Source: Streptomyces avermitilis MA-4680 = NBRC 14893
GTDB lineage: Bacteria > Actinomycetota > Actinomycetes > Streptomycetales > Streptomycetaceae
Length of the DNA stretch: 64,000 nt
Direction: 5' to 3'
Assembly: GCF_000009765.2 (NCBI RefSeq)
Contig: NC_003155.5
Span: 806,001 to 870,000 of the forward strand
Shown: in pieces, positions 34,274 through 43,155 of the stretch
Numbering within the stretch: position 1 is the stretch's first letter
How the letters are laid out: each line of letters starts with the position of its first letter
Program-made: the position numbers and the translations under genes
Notes under the pieces: model-generated
The model's input: the letters and a program-made list of their open reading frames with translations, nothing else
Database searches by the model: none
Told to the model about the DNA's origin: nothing

Positions 34274-34895
34274 ACCAAGATCATCTCACTCGTCAGTCAT
34301 TGCGGGACAAGCCTCAGCGCGTGGCTCGCACTGAACGCTGCCCGGCGTGCCCCAGCAGCCCGTCCGGCGAGCCCGCTGCATGCGCCGCGGCCCCGGTGCC
34401 AGAGGCAGCCGGGTCCTTGATGCGCGGGCGCGCCGGGGGCTTCTTGGCGCCCTCACCGACGACGGCGCCATCGCCACCGTGGTCATCGGCTCCGACCGCC
34501 AGGTCGTGTGAGCCTGCTCCTTCAACGACCACCTGCTCCTTCGACGAGGGCCTGCTCCTTCAACAACGGCACCTGGGCACCGAAACAGATCACCCTGCCC
34601 GAGGATCTCCTGACCGTGCCCGCCACCGGCGAGGCCGGGCACGGCACTGGCCGCACCGGTGGGAGCAGCACGTCACCAGCCGGCTCTGTGCGCAGCCTCA
34701 CAGCGCTCGCACCTGCCAGGAACACGTCGGGCCCGGTCCTCCGGTGGGAGGGCCGGGAACTCGCGCGTTTGGCGTAGGGGGGTCGCCTGTCAGGGCCACA
34801 GCGCTGTGGTGAACAGATTTTTCAACCCTGCATCGGGTACACGGCGTCAGGGCGGACAGCCGCTCCGCCCAGTGACCGGCGTGAAGGAGAACCTG
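34274..34895. other. No supported gene; triple short repeat
   Basis: A plus-strand frame reads 'LTDDGAIATVVIGSDRQVV' and stops at 34511, a probable gene tail. Just after it, CCTGCTCCTTC recurs three times at about 19-base steps (34512-34568). The rest is unassigned. Confidence 0.35.
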
Positions 34896-35369
34896 ATGGA
34901 CGGGATCGTCCTGCTCAAAGACGACCACAAGACGGTGGAGAAGCTGTTCAAGCAGTTCGAGAAGGCCGGCGACACTGCCCACACCGAAAAGCGGAAGATC
35001 GCCGACCAGGTGATCCAGGAACTCACCACCCACACCTGGATCGAGGAGAAAGTCTTCTACCCGGCTGCCCGGGAAGCCGCACCGGACACCAAAGACCATG
35101 TCCTGGAAAGCATCGAGGAGCACCATGTCGTGCTGTGGATGCTGTCCGAACTCAAGAACCTCGATCCGGCCGACGAGCGGTTCGACGCCAAGATGACTGT
35201 CCTCATCGAGAACGTACGCCACCACGTCGAGGAAGAAGAGAAGGAGTGGTTCCCCGAGGTCCGCAAGGCCATGGGCCGCAACCGCCTCACCGAACTCGGC
35301 GAGCAGATGGAGGAGGCAAAGAAGAAGGCCCCCCATGACCCCTTGGCCGTACCCAGCGCCGACGAATAG
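34896..35369 (+). CDS. Hemerythrin-domain protein
   Basis: A 157-residue four-helix HHE-type protein. Candidate iron ligands are His in 'LLKDDHKTVEKLF', 'ELTTHTWIEEKVFYP', 'SIEEHHVVLWML' and 'NVRHHVEEEEKEWFP', matching the helix order of hemerythrin domains. Such proteins bind a di-iron centre and serve in O2/NO sensing or storage. The ATG at 34896 follows AAGGAGAA. It stands alone. Confidence 0.88.
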   Translation: MDGIVLLKDDHKTVEKLFKQFEKAGDTAHTEKRKIADQVIQELTTHTWIEEKVFYPAAREAAPDTKDHVLESIEEHHVVLWMLSELKNLDPADERFDAKMTVLIENVRHHVEEEEKEWFPEVRKAMGRNRLTELGEQMEEAKKKAPHDPLAVPSADE

Positions 35370-35635
35370 TCCCTCCGCTCTCGCACCTCACAGGCCTCGG
35401 CAGCACGGCACACGTCCCGTCATGCTTTGCTTCCCGAAGCCACCCGCTCGGGCTTCGAGGGGGGTGGGGCGGCGGCTCATGTCACGCGGTAGCGGGCGGC
35501 AGTTGCTGGCGCAGGGGGAGGCCGAGTCCTGGTGTGCCGTCCGTGCCGGGTCTGAATGAAGTCGGATACCTTGATCGACACTGCGAGTTCCTTCCGATCC
35601 GTTGGTGATGCGAGCACGAAGACTGCTGCTAATCC
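35370..35635. other. Intergenic
   Basis: No supported gene. The frames here have poor codon quality. Confidence 0.4.
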
Positions 35636-35932
35636 TCAGAGCCGGAGCCGGCGGATGACCGCGTACGTTCCTGCTGTCGCGGCGGCCGGTGCGGTGGCGA
35701 GCGCCGCGGCTGCGGTCAGCCGGGCGTCACAGACGCGGACGGAAGGGCGCGGGGCAAGCTTTTCCGGGTGGCCGGCGGGGGCGGGACCATTGAGGCCGAG
35801 CGCCAGGGCCTCGGCCAGATGCATCGCCTGCCGTCCTGTGTCTCCTTGGGTGATCCGAGTGCGGCAGCTGAACCCGTCGGCGACGATCATCGCGCGGGGA
35901 GCGGCGTTGCGGGCGGCGCCGAACACGTGATG
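35636..35932 (-). pseudogene. FAD/Fe-S oxidase, C-terminal remnant
   Basis: The minus-strand frame contains 'AMIVADGFSCRTRITQGDTG' and 'RQAMHLAEALALGL', the characteristic end of large FAD-linked oxidases that carry a C-terminal Cys-rich (CCG) domain. The upstream Cys-rich part is only hinted at in another frame. The protein then runs to a long Ala-rich tail before the stop. Confidence 0.5.
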
Positions 35933-36427
35933 CGGCACAGCTTGGCGCCGCAGGCCGTGCCGCAACCCGCGTGACAGCAGCCACGAGCGTCTGGCCGGGC
36001 ACGTTGCACACCCCGGTGCTTCTTCCTGAGCACCCGCTCTTCGAACGCTCCGCCATGCGAGAGGGCCGGACTCGCTCGCCCTGTGACGGGGACACAGGAG
36101 ACAAGAGCCGTCGTGGCGACCAGATCGGTGCAGTGCCAAGCCCCCGCAACCCGCATCGGCGCACACCGCCCGGCCAGCTGTGACTGCTCGTGTCACGGCG
36201 CCCTCGAGAAAGACCTGGACCTCGGCCAGCCGCCATCCAAGCGAATCCGTCCGCGTTCACCAACCTGGGCTGCCGGCAGCGACCGAAGCGACAAAGAAGG
36301 CCAAGCGCACACTCACCCCAAAGCGAGTAGCAGCAGGGATCACACTCAGTGATCCTCCAGGATGCGCGCACCCGAGGGGACTGCTTCGCTGGTCAGGCCC
36401 GCTCTCCCCGTTCACAAAGGAGTGATC
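35933..36427. other. No supported gene
   Basis: Degenerate sequence that may include more of the FAD/Fe-S oxidase in broken frames. Its end carries AAAGGAG, the ribosome site of the DUF6381 gene. Confidence 0.35.
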
Positions 36428-36616
36428 ATGAGCGCAACAGACCCTACCCGTGGTTCTGCCCAGCAAATGCGGCAGAAGGTCCAGGAGATGGAAGAGGCCG
36501 CCCAGCGCGCCTCCGACCCTCAGGAGCGCCAGAAGCTGCAGGACAAGGCCCGCAAGCTGCGCGAGCAGAGCGAGCGGCAGGGCGGCCAGTCTGAGGGCAT
36601 CGACCCCACGATCTGA
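36428..36616 (+). CDS. DUF6381-family small protein
   Basis: A 62-residue highly charged helical protein ('QQMRQKVQEMEEAAQRASDP' and 'QERQKLQDKARKLREQSE'), matching a common Streptomyces small protein family of unknown function. The ATG follows AAAGGAG at ideal spacing. Probably cytoplasmic and coiled-coil. Confidence 0.8.
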   Translation: MSATDPTRGSAQQMRQKVQEMEEAAQRASDPQERQKLQDKARKLREQSERQGGQSEGIDPTI

Positions 36617-37060
36617 CACCCCCGCACGACGCCGGCCGGCAGACTGTCGCATACCCCTCCCCCGCGACGGACTGCCGGCCGGTCCGCGTAGCCGCCGTGC
36701 CGAGGGCAGCATCCTCCAACCTCACAAGGCCTGTCCACGGGCACCCGCTGGGACGCAGAGCCGGGCCAGGGGCGCGCGCGAGCAACGGGATTCATGGACA
36801 ACGCCTGGAGTCGGTCACCTCTGCCGACCCGACGGCTCGACCAGTCTCACTCCAGCAGCTCTTGGTGCCCCAACCGACCGAACGCCCATCCCCCAGGGGC
36901 GTTCGCCGGCGGCCACGGTCACTGCGCGAACAAGAGTCGTCCGGGCGCACTGCAGACGGCTGCCGACCTTTAAGGGGGCTTCTGATCTGGGTAGTTGGTG
37001 TTCTGGGATGTCTTTGTGACTGGCGCCGTTGGTGGTTGTTGCATGGGGTGTGAGTGTTCG
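36617..37060. other. No supported gene
   Basis: The right part probably holds one end of the rearranged IS5 element; the rest has no recognisable content. Confidence 0.35.
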
Positions 37061-37245
37061 TCCGCGTAATAGTCGTAGACGGTCTTGAAAGGCGGGAAGT
37101 CGTGCCGCAGGTACTCCCACGGGATGCCGGTGCGGTTGACGTAGAGGATCGCGTTGACGATCTCTCGCAGGTCGTGCACCCGGGCCGCTGTGCCGGGTCC
37201 GGCCCAAGCCCAGCGGGCGTCGGACACGTCACTGCGGTACGGGCG
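37061..37245 (-). pseudogene. IS5-family transposase, N-terminal part, inverted
   Basis: Read on the minus strand: 'PYRSDVSDARW' then, after a small deletion, 'LREIVNAILYVNRTGIPWEY' and 'LRHDFPPFKTVYDYYA'. This is the N terminus of an IS5 transposase. The rest of the protein follows on the opposite strand from 37246, so this part has been flipped. Confidence 0.75.
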
Positions 37246-37868
37246 GAAGTGGGAATCGGACGGCACGACCCAGCAGGTCCTCGACCCGCTACGCGACAAG
37301 ACCCGGCGGGCGCAAGGCCACAGTGCGGGGCCCACCGCGGCCGTGGTGGACGCGCAGAGCGTGAAGACGTCGGCAAACGTCGCCGAGACCAGCCAGGGCA
37401 TCGACGCCGGCAAGAAGATCAAAGGACGCAAGCGCCACCTCATCACCGCCACGTTTCCGGTCTGGTCCTGGCTGTCCTCGTCACTGCCGCGAACGTGCAC
37501 GACACCACCGGCGGCAAACAACTGCTCGACGACCTGGCCGCAGCACCTCCCAGTGTGACCAAGGTCTGGGCCGACGGCGGCTACCAGAACAGCATCTTCA
37601 ACCACGGCGCCGGGCTGGGCAGCGATGTCGAGGTGGTGCAGGGGCCGCGCGCCAAAGGGTTCGAGCCGCTGCCGAAGCGGTGGGTGATCGAGCGGACCTT
37701 CGGCTGGTCGATGCAGCACCGCCGCCCGGCGCGGGACTCCGAGCCCTCCCGCAAAGATCCCGCACGATGATCCACTGGGCGATGGCTAACGAAATGTCCC
37801 ACGAACTGACCGGGGAATCCACAGCAACCTCGCGAATCGAAACAGACATCCCACTCGCAACAGGCTGA
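37246..37868 (+). pseudogene. IS5-family transposase, remaining part
   Basis: Starting 'KWESDGTTQQVLDPLRDKTR', it carries the first catalytic Asp ('AAVVDAQSVKTSANV'), 'VTKVWADGGYQN' with the second Asp, and 'RWVIERTFGWSMQHRR' with the Glu. A frameshift near 37465 and another near 37745 break it; the end 'MIHWAMANEMSHELTGES' is in a third frame. Confidence 0.8.
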
Positions 37869-37914
37869 ACTTTGATCAGATGCTCTCTAGGAGCTCGTAC
37901 CAGGGTCAGGGCTG

Positions 37915-38562
37915 TCACGGCCCGCCGGAAGAGCGCTGACGATGCTCGCTCTCGCGCACCTCTTGGGTGTGGCGGCCGATGTCGGTGACGCGATCCGCGA
38001 GGTCGGGATGAGCGGAGCGCAGGTGAGGGCCTGCCTCGTTGAGGGGACCCAGGAGTTGGGCCGGATCGCTGTTCCCGAGTGCGGTGTGCAGAGCCGTGAG
38101 CGCGTCCGTCGCGGCGAGGGGAAGATCCGGCAGAGCGGTGATGGTCCCGGCGAGCTGGCGCAGCGCGGCGGCGTGTTCATGGGCCCAGGACGCTACGGAG
38201 CGGTCCGCGGCACGTCGGCCGCGGGTGGCCTGTACGCGCTGTTCCTTGGTGGTGCCGGTTTCACCGGGACGCACGCGCAGGTAGCGGCGCTCGGCAGCCT
38301 GGCGGCTGGAGACGCCGAGGGGGTGGGCCAGGTCGGCCCAGCTGGCGCCGGCCTTGCGGGCCGTTTCGATCAGTTGGGGCTCCCAGCGGGCCAGCTGTTC
38401 ACGTACTTCGCGCAGGAGCAGCAGCGCTGCTATGGCCTGCTGGGGGTCGTCGGTGGAGGCGACGTCGGCGGTGTGTGCTGTGCGCATGGCCTGGGCGATG
38501 GCCTCGATGGCGGTGGCCGTGGCCGTGAAGGAGGCCGGTGTGGGAGTGCTGTCGTCGCTCAT
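37915..38562 (-). CDS. HSP18-type transcriptional regulator
   Basis: A 215-residue helical protein. 'AARKAGASWADLAHPLGVSS' followed by 'RQAAERRYLR' is a helix-turn-helix, and the flanks are Ala-rich helices. Proteins of this kind are annotated in Streptomyces as regulators of HSP18, and here the divergent gene is indeed a small heat-shock protein. The ATG is at 38562. The 147-bp gap between the two starts contains a duplicated decamer, the likely operator. Confidence 0.8.
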   Translation of the reverse strand: MSDDSTPTPASFTATATAIEAIAQAMRTAHTADVASTDDPQQAIAALLLLREVREQLARWEPQLIETARKAGASWADLAHPLGVSSRQAAERRYLRVRPGETGTTKEQRVQATRGRRAADRSVASWAHEHAAALRQLAGTITALPDLPLAATDALTALHTALGNSDPAQLLGPLNEAGPHLRSAHPDLADRVTDIGRHTQEVRESEHRQRSSGGP

Positions 38563-38600
38563 CGCCTCTCCTTCGCAGGTCGATGCCGTTCATGGGCCCG

Positions 38601-38647
38601 TCATCCGTTGGATGACATGCAGCTTGTCGTCGTTCAGATGACATGCT
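38601..38647. promoter_or_regulatory. Candidate Hsp20/HSP18-regulator operator
   Basis: TCATCC-GTT-GGATGA is a perfect inverted repeat at 38602-38616, and the decamer GATGACATGC occurs at 38611-38620 and again at 38638-38647, 27 bases apart. Both lie between the divergent regulator and Hsp20 genes. Confidence 0.55.
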
Positions 38648-38709
38648 ACAACGGAGTCAGGTGAAGCGCATTGGCAGCAACTGCCTGAACTCATCTGGAG
38701 GTGTTTACC

Positions 38710-39141
38710 GTGTTGATGCGCACCGACCCGTTCCGTGAACTCGACCGGCTGGCCCAGCATCTGATGGGTCCGGGAACGTGGTCCCGGCCTTCCGCGATGC
38801 CGATGGACGCCTACCGAGACGGCGACCAGTACGTCATCGCCTTCGACCTGCCGGGCATCGACCCCGACGCGCTCGACATCGACGTCGAGCGGAACATGCT
38901 CACCGTGAGGGCGGAGCGACGCCCCCTGCCGAGGTCCGAGAGCGCCCAGACGGAACTGTCCGAACGGCCTCTGGGTGTCTTCTCCCGCCAGCTCGTCCTG
39001 GCCGACACGCTCGACACCGAGCGCATCTGCGCGGACTACGAGGCCGGCGTCCTGACCCTGCGTATCCCGATCGCCGAGCGAGCCAAGCCCCGCAAGATCA
39101 GCGTCCGCAGCACCGGCGAACGCCAGGAGCTCGACGGCTGA
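38710..39141 (+). CDS. hsp18: Hsp20/alpha-crystallin small heat-shock protein
   Basis: A 143-residue chaperone. The alpha-crystallin domain runs from about residue 35 ('[20 protein letters not shown]') to the 'GVLTLRIP' strand, and '[10 protein letters not shown]' is the C-terminal end. It prevents aggregation of unfolded proteins as an ATP-independent oligomer. The GTG at 38710 is 9 bases after GGAGG; an ATG three codons later is also possible. Divergent from the HSP18-type regulator that probably represses it. Confidence 0.88.
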   Translation: MLMRTDPFRELDRLAQHLMGPGTWSRPSAMPMDAYRDGDQYVIAFDLPGIDPDALDIDVERNMLTVRAERRPLPRSESAQTELSERPLGVFSRQLVLADTLDTERICADYEAGVLTLRIPIAERAKPRKISVRSTGERQELDG

Positions 39142-39249
39142 TCCGCCGCTCGCAAGTCCGCCGACCGGGCCCAGGACGAATTCGCCCACGATCCCGCCCT
39201 GGGCCCCGGCGGCCCCGGCCCCCTCGCTCCACGCCGGAAAGCCCGTCCT

Positions 39250-39321
39250 CGCAAGGAATGCGGTTCACGCGAGGAAACCGGTCCACCGCAGGAAATCAGT
39301 CCACGCAAGGAAAGTCGTCGC
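39250..39321 (+). repeat. Four 18-bp tandem repeats upstream of DUF2267 gene
   Basis: The units CGCAAGGAATGCGGTTCA, CGCGAGGAAACCGGTCCA, CCGCAGGAAATCAGTCCA and CGCAAGGAAAGTCGTCGC follow one another at 18-base steps. Each contains AGGAA. They end 5 bases before the DUF2267 start codon, so the last copy supplies its ribosome site. Confidence 0.6.
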
Positions 39322-39326
39322 GCCTC

Positions 39327-39767
39327 ATGACCCTCGTCTCTCCCACCGCGCCCTCGGCCCCGAAGACAACTGTCACCTTCGTCCAGATGCTGGAAAAGGT
39401 GCGCTACGAAGGCGCCTACCCCACCCGCCGACAGGCACAAGACGTCCTACGCCGTGTCCTTGAGGCCCTCGGCCGCCAGCTGACAGGTGACGAGCGCGTG
39501 GAACTCGCCGCCCGTCTCCCCCGGGAAGCAGCCGGCTTCCTCGCCTCGCAGATCCCCACCAGCCAGCCACTGACCGGCTGGGGCTTCGTGAAAGACCTCG
39601 CCGAACGAACGGGCGGCACTCTGGCGACGACCCGCTGGGACACCGGAACGGTCCTCGGCGTCCTCGCCCGCCTCGCCGGTGACGACCTGACCGCCCGGAT
39701 CATCGGGCAACTCCCCGACGGCTACGCCCTGCTGTTCGGACGGGCCCAACTCGTCCGGGCCGCCTGA
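39327..39767 (+). CDS. DUF2267-domain protein
   Basis: A 146-residue helical protein. 'FVQMLEKVRYEGAYPTRRQA' and 'VLRRVLEALGRQLTGDERVE' are typical of DUF2267, which often occurs in stress-related loci; the second half repeats the fold in a weaker form ('LAERTGGTLATTRWDTGTVL'). The molecular function is unknown. It follows the Hsp20 gene on the same strand, 185 bp away. Confidence 0.8.
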   Translation: MTLVSPTAPSAPKTTVTFVQMLEKVRYEGAYPTRRQAQDVLRRVLEALGRQLTGDERVELAARLPREAAGFLASQIPTSQPLTGWGFVKDLAERTGGTLATTRWDTGTVLGVLARLAGDDLTARIIGQLPDGYALLFGRAQLVRAA

Positions 39768-40154
39768 CCGCCCGGCCAAAGCCAACACCGTCACCGGACA
39801 AGAACGGCACACATGTCCGCGGTGACCGTCATGGCCGTAGTGCCCGCGCCCGGCTGCGGCGGCGGCCACTACCTTCACCCACCGCTGGCCTCTGCCCCAG
39901 CTGACTCGACACCCGGCCTGCCCCGCATCAACGACGACAACGTGGCAGCCATGGCCGCATGACCAGACAGCAGCCACGCCCAGCAGGCTCCGGCGCCCGT
40001 ACAGGGTGACGAAGACAGGGCACGCTCCGGATGAACGACGCAGCGCCTCTGCTTGGCTGCGGGCTGGGCGCGTTGTGGGTACCGACAGCACAGATCCCGG
40101 CAGCCAACGGGCTGCCGGGATCAAAAGTGGTGCGCCTACTTGGACTTGAGCTGC
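39768..40154. other. No supported gene
   Basis: A 49-codon plus-strand frame (39813-39962) is the best candidate, but it has no ribosome site or family. Palindromic GC-rich segments around 40100-40125 (CGGCAGCCAACGGGCTGCCG) may act as a terminator for a minus-strand transcript. Confidence 0.35.
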
Positions 40155-40438
40155 TTAATCCTCGGGCTTCAGCCCGAGGTTGTAGATGGCGTTGAGGATC
40201 AGCAGGCCGCCGGTCAACGCGGGGACTGCCCACTGGAGGAACGTCAGGTGACGCTGCGCTGTGTCGGTGTCGAGGGGGTGTTCGGCGGCCCTCTCCGCGT
40301 TCTCGGGACGGTCGGAGGAGGCAAGCTCGAGCTTCTTGCCCAGTACGCGACTGGAGGCCGTGGCCGCCAGCGCCGCTCCGGTCAGGACCGTCTTGGCCAG
40401 CGTCGAGGGTGCCCCTTGCCTGCTCGGTTGGTGCGAAC
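40155..40438 (-). pseudogene. Small membrane protein, 5'-truncated
   Basis: The frame 'TLAKTVLTGAALAATASSRV' ... 'TAQRHLTFLQWAVPALTGGL' ... 'LNAIYNLGLKPED' ends in TAA at 40155 with natural codon use and two hydrophobic segments. It opens after a TGA at about 40440 without any usable start codon. Either the N terminus is lost, or a frameshift separates it from an ATG near 40450. Confidence 0.45.
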
Positions 40439-40847
40439 GGCCTCATCCTCGTCACGCTCCAGCCCACTCGATTGCCGCATTCAGGGCGGGGACTTCGCCG
40501 CCGATATCGCAGTGATGCACCCACAACCGCCAACGCCGACGACCCATCACCTGCCTCGGGCGCGCAGCTCCTCCAGCCCGGCTGCCAGCCACCTCGCGCC
40601 CGATACCTCGCGAGACCTGGCTTTCGAAGAGTGTGACCTCATGTTGCGCGTCGTCGAGGAACTCTGCGCCCGCGGACTGGTCACAGTGGGCGCCGCTCAG
40701 ACTCTAGGTGATGTCACCCAGTTTGTCGTCGGCCTTTCCGCCGGGTTCTCCGCCTGGGCGCCCAAAAGGCTCTTGAACGCCACACGCAGCTGGTCCAGTT
40801 CCGAGCCCTGATCGCCTCCGGCGTCACGTGCCGTGTCGGCCTTGGGT
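40439..40847. other. No supported gene
   Basis: Several short coding-looking pieces occur on both strands (plus: 'LMLRVVEELCARGLVTVGAA'; minus: 'LDQLRVAFKSLLGAQAE'), none with a start or a family I can name. This looks like decayed gene sequence. Confidence 0.3.
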
Positions 40848-41663
40848 CTACCTCCGCCGCCGTGAGGATGCCTTCTTTGCCGCTGTCTTCTTGGCTGCGG
40901 ACTTCTTCACAGGGGACTTCTTCGGCGAAGCCGAGGACTTCCTCGCCGCTGACGTCTTCTTCGCGGGAGCCGACTTCTTGGCAGGTGCCTTGCGGGCAGC
41001 GGCCCTCTCAGGACGACGCGCGCCGCCTCGACCGCGCCGAGAACCCCCATCGCTGTCGTCGTCCGGCTTCCGAGCTGCGCGGCGACGCCGGGAAGCGGGC
41101 CTTTCCGGCTCCTCTTCTTCCTCCGGCTCCTCTTCTTCCTCCGGCTCCTCTTCTTCCTCCGGCTCCTGTTCGCCTTCAGGCTCCTCCTCGTCCTCCCCCG
41201 GCTCCTCCTCCGGTTCTTCTTCCTCGTCCTCTTCGTACTCGTCCTCGGCTTCCTCCCCCTCTCCTTCTTCGGGCTCTTCGCCCTCCGGCACTTCCTCTTC
41301 CTCGTCTCCCTCCTCCGGCTCTTCGTCGTCCTGCGGCTCCTCCTTGCCCTTGCTGCCCATGCGCTCGGTGCGCTGGTGCAGGGAGTCGGCCAGATCGGCG
41401 AGTTTGCGGTCGGCCGCCGTGGTCATCGCCTTCCGCCCGGCCTCGAGTACCTCACCGCGGAGCTGCTCGTTGAGGTCGGCGAACTGGGGGAGCTCACGCA
41501 GCCTCTTGACGCCCTCCGCCAACAGTTGCTGTGGTTCCAGCCCGAACCGGCGGCCGGCCAGGTAAGTCGCCATCGCGAACGCGACTCGTCCCTTCTTCGT
41601 CCGGCCCACGACATACCCGCCGAGAACTGCGGCGGCAAGAGCGATCTTGGGTACATCAGCCAT
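40848..41663 (-). CDS. Acidic-linker protein with histone-H1-like basic tail
   Basis: A 271-residue protein of three parts. Residues 1-110 are a conserved helical domain ('VPKIALAAAVLGGYVVGRTK', 'MATYLAGRRFGLEPQQLLAE'). Residues ~115-195 are almost only Glu, Asp, Pro and Gly. The last ~75 are Lys/Arg/Ala/Ser-rich with AKK repeats like histone H1. The tail suggests DNA or RNA binding. I recall similar proteins beside Streptomyces gas-vesicle loci, but no gvp gene is recognisable here. The ATG at 41663 follows GAAGGGAAA. Confidence 0.7.
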   Translation of the reverse strand: MADVPKIALAAAVLGGYVVGRTKKGRVAFAMATYLAGRRFGLEPQQLLAEGVKRLRELPQFADLNEQLRGEVLEAGRKAMTTAADRKLADLADSLHQRTERMGSKGKEEPQDDEEPEEGDEEEEVPEGEEPEEGEGEEAEDEYEEDEEEEPEEEPGEDEEEPEGEQEPEEEEEPEEEEEPEEEEEPERPASRRRRAARKPDDDSDGGSRRGRGGARRPERAAARKAPAKKSAPAKKTSAARKSSASPKKSPVKKSAAKKTAAKKASSRRRR

Positions 41664-42378
41664 CAGATTTCCCTTCAAAGGGCTACCGAGCAGACGCTTC
41701 GGCTGGCGAGTGGCGCCCGCACACGGGCCCCGCACCTCGCAGGCAGAGGACTCCAATGGAGCAGCGGCCGGTGGCCGCGCTCGTCGCTCCGCCCCTTCCC
41801 AGTCTGGGCGGTGCTTCCAGCAGCCGCATGCGGAGAACAGAACGTCACAGGGCCGCAACCGCGAGGCTGCCCATGCGTGCGGCGCGCTGGGCCAGGAGCT
41901 CGCTCTCGTCGCGCTGCCCGCCACAACCCTGGCGGCCTGGATTGTGGCGGGCCATGATCCGGCGCAGGTGCGCTTCGTCGGTGAGCACCTGCCCGAGGAA
42001 GACGGAGTACCGGGCAAAGTCAGCGAGCCGATGCTCGGCTTCGTCCCCGGCCGGACCGGTCAACCGAAGACGGGCGGTGTCGGCCCCGAGATCAGGTGTC
42101 GACCGCGGGCGAGCGCGTCTTCGGCCTGGACCTCGGCACGGAAGCCGGAAGGGCGTTGCGCAGCAGGAACGGGCGTGCGCATGGTCTGCACAGTGCTGCC
42201 TCTGGCGGGCACCATGCCGTCGAGCCGCAGCTGCCGGATGGCTGCCGATCACCACGGATCAAGTGGCGGGAAGGAGTCGTCCTTTCACACGAACAGGGCG
42301 GCGTACGCCGACGCGGGTCGGTGTACGCCGCCCTGGGGCGGGACGAGTGGCGGGAGGTGGCCCGCGCTGTCATGTCGG
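41664..42378. other. No supported gene; possible decayed gene on minus strand
   Basis: A minus-strand frame (41845-42255) has a coding-like middle ('EAEHRLADFARYSVFLGQVL' and 'DEAHLRRIMARHNPG'), but its N-terminal part is low-complexity Arg/Ala and another frame looks better there. No family is recognised. Confidence 0.35.
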
Positions 42379-43155
42379 CTATTTGGGGTCGCGGTTGAAC
42401 TGCGCCTTCGACCAGCGGTGGCCGAGGACGGTCAGGCCCAGGCACCAGGCGAGGGCGATCCACCAGTTGTTGCCGATCTCGGTGCCCAGCAGGAGTCCGC
42501 GCAGGGTCTCGATGGCGGGGGTGAAGGGCTGGTACTCGGCGATCGGCTGGAACCAGCCGGGCATGGAGTCCAGCGGGACGAAGGCGCTGGAGATGAGGGG
42601 CAGCAGGATCAGCGGCATGGCGTTGTTGCTGGCGGCTTCGGCGTTGGGGCTGCCCAGGCCCATGCCGACTGCGATCCAGGTGAACGCCAGGGCGAACAGC
42701 GCGAGCAACCCGAATGCTGCCAGCCATTCCAGGACGGTGGCATCCGTGGAGCGGAAGCCCATGGCGACGCCGACGGCCCCGACGAGGACCACGCTCATGA
42801 TCGCTTGCAGCACGCTGCCGGCGACGTGCCCGAACAGCACGGAGCTGCGGTGGATGGCCATGGTGCGGAAGCGGGCGATGATGCCTTCGTTCATGTCGGT
42901 GGAGACCGAGACGGCGGTGCCGATCGTGGTGGAGCCGATGGTCATCAACAGGATGCCGGGGACGATGTAGGCGATGTAGGCGGAGCGGCCCGCGCCGCCG
43001 CTCATGGTGTCGCCGAAGATGTACACGAACAGCAGCAACAGCATGACCGGAGTGAGCAGCAGGTTCAGGGTGAGCGACGGATAGCGGCGGGCGTGCAGGA
43101 GGTTGCGGCGCAGCATCGTGGAGGAGTCGCGTACCGCGAGGGAGAAGGAGCTCAT
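42379..43155 (-). CDS. ABC-2 type exporter permease (DrrB-like)
   Basis: A 258-residue membrane protein with six predicted helices. 'MLRRNLLHARRYPSLTLNLL' precedes the first helix, and 'NEGIIARFRTMAIHRSSVLF' is the conserved loop of DrrB-type exporters. It forms the channel for the ATPase encoded upstream, whose stop overlaps this start as ATGA. The exported compound is unknown. The genes end together near 42379. Confidence 0.88.
   Translation of the reverse strand: MSSFSLAVRDSSTMLRRNLLHARRYPSLTLNLLLTPVMLLLLFVYIFGDTMSGGAGRSAYIAYIVPGILLMTIGSTTIGTAVSVSTDMNEGIIARFRTMAIHRSSVLFGHVAGSVLQAIMSVVLVGAVGVAMGFRSTDATVLEWLAAFGLLALFALAFTWIAVGMGLGSPNAEAASNNAMPLILLPLISSAFVPLDSMPGWFQPIAEYQPFTPAIETLRGLLLGTEIGNNWWIALAWCLGLTVLGHRWSKAQFNRDPK

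Noticed and set aside
40848..41663. Gas vesicle cluster
   Set aside because: The protein is reminiscent of one found near gvp genes, but no GvpA, F, J, K, L or O sequence could be identified around it.
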